DNA of 64,000 bases from Reinekea thalattae (GTDB taxonomy: Bacteria; Pseudomonadota; Gammaproteobacteria; Pseudomonadales; Natronospirillaceae): positions 1,860,001-1,924,000 of the forward strand of contig NZ_VKAD01000001.1 of NCBI RefSeq assembly GCF_008041945.1, written 5' to 3'. The translations under genes were made by a program, and so were the position numbers. The notes under the pieces are model-generated. The model made no database searches. It had not been told where the DNA came from and was given only the letters and a program-made list of their open reading frames with translations. Position 1 is the first letter of the stretch; each line of letters opens with the position of its first letter. Positions 56,937 through 64,000 of the stretch are shown here, piece after piece.

Positions 56937-57240
56937 AACAGTAACCTATAACTTGTAACGATCAATATCCAAACAGCAAGCGGCTCCGGCTGAAATGAAG
57001 TCGATAGCAAAACCAGATTCCATCAATCAGCGATTAGCTCTTGCCACCTCCCTAGTTAAGCACTGAACCCTTTGGAATAAAATACTATTTGCAATGACGC
57101 TGAAGTATTTTCTGGTATAGCTATGCTGTATTTTCTGGAACGGCTAAGGAAGTCGGCCATTTAGTGCTAGAATAGCGGCACAAACCATAGGCTGACCTTG
57201 GGGTCTCGCCACAAACTATTTAACTCGCTAATCGCCGAAA
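56937..57240. other. Intergenic region between kefG and the pseudouridine synthase gene
   Basis: A 304-base divergent gap with no supported gene. It contains an 11-base direct repeat at 57105 and 57128 (see separate entry) that lies near the likely promoters. Confidence 0.6.
57105..57138. repeat. 11-bp direct repeat, 23 bp apart
   Basis: GTATTTTCTGG occurs exactly at 57105-57115 and 57128-57138. The 23-base period is about two helical turns, which would place both copies on the same DNA face. A regulator binding in tandem is one reading. Confidence 0.75.
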
Positions 57241-57888
57241 ATGACCCATAACATAAGCCCCAGTATCGTTGTTGAAAACGAGCTATTTTGGCTGATCAAC
57301 AAACCCATTAATTGGACCGTTCAGCGCGATGACGACGCGCCTTCAGTATTGCAGTGGTTGCATCAGAAAACCGCCATAAAACCCTTGCCGGTACATCGTC
57401 TAGATAAACCAACCTCGGGCCTATTGCTGGTTGCCAAAACCGATGCGGCAAACCGAGAGCTGAGCCAAGCGTTTGCAGACAGGCGCGTTAGTAAAACCTA
57501 TTTGGCAGTTTCAGATAAAAAACCGAAAAAAAAGCAGGGTTGGATAAAAGGCGATATGGCACCCAGTCGTCGAGGCCAGTGGAAGCTGCTGCGCTCGTTA
57601 GACAACCCCGCCATGACGCAATTTTACAGCTACTCACTTGACGCACCCTATCGTGGTTTTGTGTTAACGCCGAAAACCGGAAAAACCCATCAGCTGCGAG
57701 TAGCGCTAAAATCGCTCGGCGCGCCAATCTTGGGCGATGATCGCTATGCCGGCACACAGGCCTCGCGGCTTTTTTTGCATGCTTGGCAATTAGAATTTGA
57801 ATGCTTTGGCCAACACTTTCATTTCCAACAAGACCCGATTAACAACGCACAGGATCAATGGCCCTTTGCGCTGCCAAATATGGTATAA
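57241..57888 (+). CDS. RluA-family RNA pseudouridine synthase
   Basis: A 215-residue enzyme. The catalytic aspartate lies in HRLDKPTSGLLLVAKT at about residues 52-67. VSKTYLAV and KTGKTHQLRVALKSLGAPILGDDRYAG (about 143-170) are the other RluA/TruC motifs. No S4 domain is present, so it is a compact member. Its target, rRNA or tRNA, cannot be deduced. rmuC follows after 61 bases. Confidence 0.9.
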   Translation: MTHNISPSIVVENELFWLINKPINWTVQRDDDAPSVLQWLHQKTAIKPLPVHRLDKPTSGLLLVAKTDAANRELSQAFADRRVSKTYLAVSDKKPKKKQGWIKGDMAPSRRGQWKLLRSLDNPAMTQFYSYSLDAPYRGFVLTPKTGKTHQLRVALKSLGAPILGDDRYAGTQASRLFLHAWQLEFECFGQHFHFQQDPINNAQDQWPFALPNMV

Positions 57889-57949
57889 CCTTCGGCAGAT
57901 ACAACGATTACGCCTTTTATAGAAGGCACTTTTATTAGAGGCACTTTTC

Positions 57950-59458
57950 ATGCTTTGGCTTTCAACTCATTTTATTCCCTTAGCAATCGGCCTATTGGTT
58001 GCGATCCCGCCCAGCGCAGCCTTGAGCTTTTTCTTTATTCGCCGCTATGAGCAAAATGCGCAGGCATTGGCGCAGCAGCTCGAACTGAACCAACAACGGC
58101 TAAGTTACGAAACAGAAAAGTCATCCGGCTACCTTTCGGAACTGAATCAGTTAAAGCAAGATCAACAGCAGTTAGCCAACCAGTTGTCACAAGAAAAATC
58201 CGACAAGGCTGCGTTAACAGCCCAGCTGCAACAATTACCAGTCGTGACGCAGCAATTAAAAGATAAAGAACAGGGTTACTTAGAGTTACAAGAGCGCTAT
58301 CAGCAGCAAGAAACTCGTATGGCAGAGCTAGAAACCCAAATGAAAGCTCAAACCGAGTACCATGCCGAACAGGTGAAATTACTCAACGAAAATAAAGAGC
58401 AGCTAAAACAAGAGTTCTCTCATTTGGCCAACGAGATTTTTGAACAATCGAATAAAAAGTTTCAGCAGCAGTCGTCACAATCGATGTCTGCTTTACTTGA
58501 TCCGTTCCAAAAAAATATTGATCAATTCCGCCAACGCGTCGACGCCATTCACAGTAAAGAAATGGAAGGTCGAGGCCAGTTAGTCGCTCAGCTAAACATG
58601 CTTAAAGACATGAACAACCAGCTGAATCAGCAAGCCACCGACTTAACCAAAGCGCTCAAGGGCGACAAAAAATTACAGGGCAATTGGGGCGAGCTACAAA
58701 TTGAACGCATCCTTGAATCCTCTGGTCTGCAAAAGGGTCGCGAATACGAACGCGAAGCTAACTTTAAAGACGATGACGGAAAGAATCTGCGTCCCGACTT
58801 TATTATTCGCTTGCCGGAAGGTAAGCATATTGTCATCGACAGCAAAGTCAGCCTTGTTGCCTATCAAGAATCATTAGCTACCGACGATGACGTACTGCGA
58901 CAAAAGTTTTTACTCGATCACGTTGCCGCAACACGCAACCACATTCGCTCACTCAGCGACAAAAATTACCCTAACTTGAATGGCATGAATGCGCCTGACT
59001 TTGTATTGATGTTCATGCCGATAGAAAGCGCCTTTATTGCCGCATTCGAAACCGATCAACAGCTGTTTAACGAAGCCTTTGAGCGCCACATTGTTGTAGT
59101 CACGCCAACCACTCTATTAGCAACACTGAAAACAGTGGCCAACCTTTGGGTTTTAGAACGACAAAATGAAAACGCCAAAGAACTGTTTAAATTGGCGGGT
59201 AAAATCTACGATAAGCTGGCTGTTTTTGGCCAACGAATGGATAAGCTCGGCAGCCAGTTAAAAACTGCCGACAACACCTGGCAAGATGCGATGGGCAGCT
59301 TACGCGATGGCCGCGGCTCAATGGCCAGTTATGTGCAACGGCTGCAAACCTTAGGTGCAGCCACCAGCAAACAATTACCGGCCTCTATGAGCGCAGAAAG
59401 CCTCGATCTTGACGACCCAGAAACCGAAGACAACATCGAAGACAGCAACAAAGAGTAG
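57950..59458 (+). CDS. rmuC: DNA recombination protein RmuC
   Basis: A 502-residue protein. A membrane helix at about residues 7-28 is followed by a long glutamine-rich coiled coil (about 30-200). The RmuC domain follows (GNWGELQIERILESSGLQKGREYEREANFKDDDGKNLRPDFIIRLPEGKHIVIDSKVSL, about 243-300). It is linked in E. coli to limiting inversions at short inverted repeats. The acidic C terminus is low complexity. Confidence 0.93.
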   Translation: MLWLSTHFIPLAIGLLVAIPPSAALSFFFIRRYEQNAQALAQQLELNQQRLSYETEKSSGYLSELNQLKQDQQQLANQLSQEKSDKAALTAQLQQLPVVTQQLKDKEQGYLELQERYQQQETRMAELETQMKAQTEYHAEQVKLLNENKEQLKQEFSHLANEIFEQSNKKFQQQSSQSMSALLDPFQKNIDQFRQRVDAIHSKEMEGRGQLVAQLNMLKDMNNQLNQQATDLTKALKGDKKLQGNWGELQIERILESSGLQKGREYEREANFKDDDGKNLRPDFIIRLPEGKHIVIDSKVSLVAYQESLATDDDVLRQKFLLDHVAATRNHIRSLSDKNYPNLNGMNAPDFVLMFMPIESAFIAAFETDQQLFNEAFERHIVVVTPTTLLATLKTVANLWVLERQNENAKELFKLAGKIYDKLAVFGQRMDKLGSQLKTADNTWQDAMGSLRDGRGSMASYVQRLQTLGAATSKQLPASMSAESLDLDDPETEDNIEDSNKE

Positions 59459-59463
59459 GCGGC

Positions 59464-59718
59464 CTATATTCCCATAGCGCTGAGGCTGTCTAATAACTGG
59501 CGAGTAATGGCTGCGCTCTTAGGGTGTTCCAGTTCAATCTCTTCAACCAGTAATTCCAGCAGCTCGCGCAAGCTTGGCTCTTTTGGGTCTGGCTGATCAA
59601 GAGTATGAACATGGAACGCCAATTGATCGAGTAACGCCTGTTGTTGTGGACTGGTTTCAGCTTCCGGCAAATGGTCTCGTAAGTGCTGAAATAGACTTTT
59701 TATTTTTTCTTTTGGCAT
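59464..59718 (-). CDS. DUF4404 family protein
   Basis: An 84-residue protein from the ATG at 59718 (MPKEKIKSLFQHL), preceded by AAGGGG at nine bases. A longer form to 59820 would add a basic low-complexity head and is less likely. The pattern LRELLELLVEEIELEHPKSAAITRQLLDSLSAMGI matches DUF4404, a small helical family of unknown function. It is convergent with rmuC (five bases apart) and divergent from the helicase. Confidence 0.85.
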   Translation of the reverse strand: MPKEKIKSLFQHLRDHLPEAETSPQQQALLDQLAFHVHTLDQPDPKEPSLRELLELLVEEIELEHPKSAAITRQLLDSLSAMGI

Positions 59719-59872
59719 CTGCGCCACCCCTTTTTTAATATCGATTTTTTTATTTTGATTCAGGTTTTTACATTGTTTCATTATAGTCCTAGTTGTTTTG
59801 GCGACGACGACTATTTTCAACGCTTTACCTAATTCAATGTTTTACCTAACTTAGTGTGTGACCCGATACTTT

Positions 59873-62095
59873 ATGCAATATACCGATCAACAACAGGCGA
59901 TCATCCAACACCCGGGTGGTCATGCTCGAATTATTGCGGTCGCAGGCTCAGGCAAAACCCAAACATTAACGGGCTACTTACAACGGCGGCTCATTGAGGG
60001 TGCCGACGCCCGACGAATTCTAGTACTGATGTACAACAAATCTGCCCAGCTCGATTTTGAACGACGACTCAAAACACAGCTGGCTGGCAATATCGCCATT
60101 CCAGAAATTCGCACCTTTCATTCACTCGGCTTCCGTCTCTGCCAAAGCCTTGTTCAACGCGGCCAAATGAACCCGTTCAACAAAGATATTTTGCAAGACA
60201 GCGACGTCGAACCGATTGTTTGGCGACTGCTCCGGCAACTGGCCGACAGCGACATTGCCGACGATATATTAACCCGCAAAAAGAAATGGCTAGAGCCAGC
60301 AATGGCTTACTTTGAACTTGTTAAAAGCACACTCGACAGCCCTGAGCATGTGTTTGAAACCACCGGCTTGCCAGCCAGTTGCAAACTTTTCATTCAAGCC
60401 TTTTATGAATTTGAAGACTGGCGCAGCCAACAGCAAAAAATGACCTTTGCCGATCTGCTTTACGAACCTGCACTGCGCTTTAAAAACGAGCCTGCCATTG
60501 CGGCACAATTTGCTGGCCACATGCAGCAATACATTGTCGATGAATACCAAGATATTAATCCGGTGCAATCCTTTTTACTGCAAACACTGCATGGCGGTGT
60601 TGGCGACATTATGGCGGTTGGCGATCCGGATCAAACCATTTACGAATTTCGCGGTTCACAACCGACGCTGCTCACCGAACAATTCAGTCAGCAGTATCCA
60701 GCAGTGACCGATTATCACCTAAGCCATACTTTCCGTTTCGGCGACTCACTGAGTTTGTTGGCCAATCAAGTCATTGCTGGTAACTATCAGAATAGCCAAC
60801 AACGCGCGCCCTGTATTTCGCATGCAACGGCCTCAAATACCGAGGTACAACGCCTTGCCTGTGAAGACAGTGCAAAAGCTGCACTCGAAGCCATTCAGCG
60901 CTGGCAACAACGACCGCTCAAGCAGATTGCAGTCATCAATCGGCTCTGGGCTAACAGCGCTCGTTTAGAATTGCTATTGCTGTCTCATAACATTGCTTAC
61001 CGTATGGACAATCAGCAGACCGTACTTGAGCGCTATGAGCTGCGGCCCTTTAGAGTTCTGCTGCAACTGGCAGCAGGACAAGCCGAACATTGGAATAACA
61101 AGCAACGCAAACAGGCTTGGCAAGCACTGCTATCACAACCCTATTTAAAGATTAAAAAAACCATCGTCGACGAGCTGATCAACCAGCTTGCGCATCATCA
61201 CCAGCATTGGGGCCAGGCATTGCGCAATGCCACGCCGAACCGATTGTCGAAATATCAATCCGAGCAATTGTTTGAACGGGCTCGCTGGATCGAAAAGGCC
61301 GAACGCGGCCAAGGTGAGGCGAGTGCCGTTTTGTACGGCTGGCTTCAGGCGACTGACTATCTGAATGCCATTCGTGACAATGCCTTTTCTAGTGCTCAGG
61401 TTGATGATCAGGTCGCCACGGTAAGGGCCTTTGTCGACTTTGTGCGCCAATCGCGCTGGGCCTTGGCTCAAGGTGCCGACGCGTTGAGAGAACTCAGCGA
61501 ACGTAAAACCGATGCCCACACCGATGCGGTATTGATCACGTCGATTCATAAATCAAAAGGTCGCCAATGGCCTTGCGTCATCATTCCTGAATTGAATAAT
61601 CAGTTTTACCCTTATCAGCCAGAAGGCGAATTGATGATCAGCACCAGCCTAGCCAGTGAACGGCGCTTGCTCTATGTCGCGCTGACTCGGGCACAACAGC
61701 AGCTGTTGTTGCTAACTGCCAGCCAACAAAGTTCGGCCCAACCATCACTACTGATGCCAGACGCCTACGTTGATGGCTTAGCCGACTTTGCTCAGCAGTG
61801 CTTAAAGCCAACCAGCAAGATTGAACTGCCCGGCCAAATGCAGCGAGCCTGCGTAGAGCAATACGCCAAAAGCAAAGGGCTAACAGAGCTGCATTGGCGC
61901 AATGATGAGCAAACATCGCAACCCGGTACTGGGGAGTTTAAGCTAAATCAGGTGGTCAGCCACCCAACTCTCGGTGTCGGCCAAATTATTGCCGAAAGCG
62001 ACACCCGACTCAGCATTCAGTTTTTACAGCAGGGAGAACGGGAATTCGACAAGGCCATTGTCTTGCCACTGCTGCAGCGCATCAACCCAAGCTAA
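59873..62095 (+). CDS. UvrD/Rep-type superfamily 1 DNA helicase
   Basis: A 740-residue ATP-dependent helicase from ATG 59873; a GTG 15 bases earlier is possible. Motif Q (YTDQQQAIIQ) and Walker A (IIAVAGSGKTQTLTGYL) open the protein. The Walker B/DEYQDIN motif (VDEYQDINPVQ) is near residue 224, GDPDQTIYEFRG near 252, and VALTRAQQQLLLL in motif VI near 605. The tail EFKLNQVVSHPTLGVGQIIAES resembles the UvrD/PcrA Tudor-like C-terminal domain that binds RNA polymerase. It is not plainly UvrD or Rep, so no symbol is given. Confidence 0.9.
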   Translation: MQYTDQQQAIIQHPGGHARIIAVAGSGKTQTLTGYLQRRLIEGADARRILVLMYNKSAQLDFERRLKTQLAGNIAIPEIRTFHSLGFRLCQSLVQRGQMNPFNKDILQDSDVEPIVWRLLRQLADSDIADDILTRKKKWLEPAMAYFELVKSTLDSPEHVFETTGLPASCKLFIQAFYEFEDWRSQQQKMTFADLLYEPALRFKNEPAIAAQFAGHMQQYIVDEYQDINPVQSFLLQTLHGGVGDIMAVGDPDQTIYEFRGSQPTLLTEQFSQQYPAVTDYHLSHTFRFGDSLSLLANQVIAGNYQNSQQRAPCISHATASNTEVQRLACEDSAKAALEAIQRWQQRPLKQIAVINRLWANSARLELLLLSHNIAYRMDNQQTVLERYELRPFRVLLQLAAGQAEHWNNKQRKQAWQALLSQPYLKIKKTIVDELINQLAHHHQHWGQALRNATPNRLSKYQSEQLFERARWIEKAERGQGEASAVLYGWLQATDYLNAIRDNAFSSAQVDDQVATVRAFVDFVRQSRWALAQGADALRELSERKTDAHTDAVLITSIHKSKGRQWPCVIIPELNNQFYPYQPEGELMISTSLASERRLLYVALTRAQQQLLLLTASQQSSAQPSLLMPDAYVDGLADFAQQCLKPTSKIELPGQMQRACVEQYAKSKGLTELHWRNDEQTSQPGTGEFKLNQVVSHPTLGVGQIIAESDTRLSIQFLQQGEREFDKAIVLPLLQRINPS

Positions 62096-62249
62096 ACCTC
62101 ACTTAGTCGCAAGCCTATTAGGCTTAACAGAAGCCTGCTAAACATTGCGCTTGCTCAATTTAAATGAGAACGTTGCGAAAATGGCTACAGTCTGTTTTTT
62201 AGCCTGTGTTATTATCCGCGCCGCCAAGTCACATCCGTAGAGCTCCCAA

Positions 62250-63479
62250 ATGACCCAAACTTCATTAGAAAAAAACAAAATTCGAATTCTTCTTTTAGAA
62301 GGTGTTCACCAAAGCGCGCTGGATACATTGCAAAAAGCCGGTTACACCAATATCGATTACGTCAAAGGCTCACTACCTGAGTCCGAATTACTCGAAAGAA
62401 TTGCTGAGGCCCACTTCGTTGGTATTCGTTCACGTACCCAGCTAACCGAGAAAGTCTTCGCGGCTGCCGAAAAACTGGTTGCCGTTGGCTGTTTCTGCAT
62501 TGGTACCAATCAGGTCGACTTACAGGCGGCTGCCGTGCGCGGCATCCCAGTCTTTAACGCGCCTTATTCCAACACTCGCTCGGTTGCCGAATTGGTCATC
62601 GCCGAAGCCATCTTGCTATTACGCGGTATTCCAGAAAAGAACGCTGCTAGCCACCGCGGCGAATGGATTAAATCAGCCAACAACAGCTATGAAATCCGCG
62701 GCAAAAAGCTCGGTATCGTTGGTTACGGCAGCATTGGTACCCAGTTAGGCATTCTGGCTGAAAGCCTCGGCATGGAAGTTTTATTTTACGATACGGTCAC
62801 CAAACTGCCGATTGGTAATGCCCGACAAATGGCCACATTGGATGACCTGTTAGCATCCGCTGATGTAGTTTCGCTGCACGTACCTGAAACAGAATCCACG
62901 CAATGGATGATGGGCGAAGCACAATTTAACAAAATGAAGCAGGGCAGTGTTTTTATTAATGCTGCTCGTGGCACCGTCGTAGTGATCGAGGATTTAGCCG
63001 AAGCACTGCGTAGCAAAAAGATACTGGGCGCGGCGATTGATGTCTTTCCAGTTGAGCCACGTACAAACGACGACGAATTTGTTTCGCCGTTACGTGAGTT
63101 CGACAACGTACTGTTAACGCCTCATATTGGCGGCTCAACTCAAGAAGCTCAGTACAACATTGGTATCGAAGTAGCCGAAAAACTGGCGGCCTATTCAGAC
63201 ATCGGCACCACCCTGTCTGCGGTTAACTTCCCAGAAGTGGCACTACCAGCACACCCAAATGCGCACCGTATTTTGCACATTCACGAAAATATTCCCGGCG
63301 TACTCTCTGAAATTAACCAGGTGTTTTCTGATAACCACATCAACATCATTGGTCAGTTCCTACAGACAACCGCAGATATCGGTTATGTGGTTGTCGATGT
63401 CGCCGAAGATGCTTCAGAAAAAGCACTTGAGGCAGTACTCGAAGTGAAAGGAACGCTGCGCGCTCGCATCCTGTTTTAA
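62250..63479 (+). CDS. serA: D-3-phosphoglycerate dehydrogenase
   Basis: A 409-residue enzyme that starts serine synthesis by oxidising 3-phosphoglycerate. The NAD loop GIVGYGSIGTQLGILAESLGMEVLFYD is at about residues 155-181. Catalytic arginine (INAARGTVV), glutamate (DVFPVEPRTNDDEF) and histidine (TPHIGGSTQEAQ) are visible. The C-terminal ACT domain (HENIPGVLSEINQVFSDNHINIIGQ) suggests feedback by serine. Length matches E. coli SerA (410). Confidence 0.97.
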   Translation: MTQTSLEKNKIRILLLEGVHQSALDTLQKAGYTNIDYVKGSLPESELLERIAEAHFVGIRSRTQLTEKVFAAAEKLVAVGCFCIGTNQVDLQAAAVRGIPVFNAPYSNTRSVAELVIAEAILLLRGIPEKNAASHRGEWIKSANNSYEIRGKKLGIVGYGSIGTQLGILAESLGMEVLFYDTVTKLPIGNARQMATLDDLLASADVVSLHVPETESTQWMMGEAQFNKMKQGSVFINAARGTVVVIEDLAEALRSKKILGAAIDVFPVEPRTNDDEFVSPLREFDNVLLTPHIGGSTQEAQYNIGIEVAEKLAAYSDIGTTLSAVNFPEVALPAHPNAHRILHIHENIPGVLSEINQVFSDNHINIIGQFLQTTADIGYVVVDVAEDASEKALEAVLEVKGTLRARILF

Positions 63480-63513
63480 CAAAACAGACGTACCAAGGGT
63501 TTCTACCCAATCT

Positions 63514-63548
63514 AAAAAAGCCTGAGGCAAACGCCTCGGGCTTTTTTA
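63514..63548 (+). terminator. Intrinsic terminator after serA
   Basis: GCCTGAGGC and GCCTCGGGC pair over nine positions with one T-G wobble around an AAAC loop, with A bases before and a T run after. It lies 40 bases behind the serA stop and separates serA from ppk1. Confidence 0.93.
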
Positions 63549-63747
63549 TTGCCCGAGCAATTAAATTTTCTGCGCCGTCGAAAACCTCAGTTGCTATCAA
63601 CCGACGTTGATATAAGATAAAGCGAATAAGCATTATCGAAATAGCGGCAAACTCTGTTATTGGCCATCGCCAGCTTTGTCATAAAGCTGTCGCTACAATC
63701 CAGTATGATGACCAACGACATCGTTCAAATAATTTATGGTGAGCCTT

Positions 63748-64000
63748 ATGACCAGTGAGTCAATCGACACAGCAATTGAAGAAATCGGCCCAGAGCATTT
63801 TTTAAATCGAGAACTGTCACTGCTCGAATTCCATCAACGGGTAATGTTGCAAGCAGAAGACTCGTCTATCCCATTGCTAGAACGGCTGCGATTTTTGTGT
63901 ATCTCCAGTACCAACCTAGATGAATTTTTCGAGGTTCGAGTTGGCGGCCTTAAAGAGTTGCACGAAGCCGGTTCTGCGATTGCTGGACCAGACGGCCACT
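63748..64000 (+). CDS. ppk1: Polyphosphate kinase 1, partial at window end
   Basis: The first 84 codons of PPK1, which polymerises ATP gamma-phosphate into polyphosphate; the gene runs past the right edge. [55 protein letters not shown] matches the PPK1 N-terminal domain (typical FINRELSWLxFNxRVLxEA and SNLDEFFxVRVA). Catalytic residues lie beyond the window. The ATG at 63748 is the natural start. Confidence 0.93.
   Translation, partial: MTSESIDTAIEEIGPEHFLNRELSLLEFHQRVMLQAEDSSIPLLERLRFLCISSTNLDEFFEVRVGGLKELHEAGSAIAGPDGH

Overview
The window looks like a chromosomal segment of a free-living, probably marine gammaproteobacterium related to the Oceanospirillales/Pseudomonadales. This is inferred from gene content: a fused Mrp Na+/H+ antiporter, a nickel superoxide dismutase, a pyrE-crc pair as in pseudomonads, lptM-lysA-dapF-DUF484, the mnmG-rsmG-parA-parB-atp block normally found near a gammaproteobacterial replication origin, and KefG/KefC. 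I cannot name a genus. No rRNA, tRNA, CRISPR array, insertion sequence or prophage was recognised. The segment is mostly housekeeping, with short intergenic gaps and a modest number of unrecognised small secreted or membrane proteins.

Layout. 1-1060: YaeH-type UPF0325 protein and a small DUF503-like protein. 1232-7613: six-gene Mrp antiporter operon (A/B fused, C, D, E, F, G) ending in a GntK-like P-loop kinase. 7628-10232: trpB-trpA on the minus strand, divergent from a short TetR regulator, with a perfect palindrome between them. 10272-18310: MipA-like outer membrane protein, Nudix hydrolase, ZntR-like MerR regulator, an RNase J-like nuclease that seems to start at ATT, the alkylation repair pair ada-alkA/ogt, an MFS transporter and small proteins. 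18404-23951: DUF455 protein, secreted protein, LysE exporter, Bcr/CflA efflux pump with a VOC protein, MarC, FolA. 24006-27033: lptM-lysA-dapF-DUF484 (diaminopimelate and lysine synthesis). 27242-32031: TVP38 membrane protein, pyrE, crc, a membrane-anchored unknown and the ComM/YifB ATPase. 32065-34409: an unknown membrane protein, a three-gene nickel superoxide dismutase operon (a 61-residue HPGHDH membrane protein, sodN, sodX), then a GIY-YIG protein overlapping an ArfA-like gene that has a transcription terminator inside its reading frame. 34560-38787: lgt, thyA and a Lon-like protease. 38900-41158: MetNIQ-type ABC importer on the minus strand, with a MetN that lacks the regulatory C-terminal domain. 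41520-53159: mnmG, rsmG, parA, parB and the complete F1Fo ATP synthase operon atpIBEFHAGDC. 53466-64000: fbp, kefG-kefC, a pseudouridine synthase, rmuC, a DUF4404 protein, a UvrD-like helicase, serA and the start of ppk1.

How the parts fit. Mrp, KefGC and a proton-type ATP synthase (Asp in the c subunit) together suggest a cell managing Na+, K+ and H+ gradients, as in salt water. The nickel SOD would handle superoxide without iron or manganese. Crc points to Hfq-dependent catabolite repression. ArfA supplies backup ribosome rescue.

Most worth following up: the HPGHDH protein in the sodN operon, the intra-ORF terminator in the arfA-like gene, and the ATT start of the RNase J-like gene (AUU starts are known in E. 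coli infC and pcnB). Everything here was read by eye; family names rest on remembered motifs and no database was searched.
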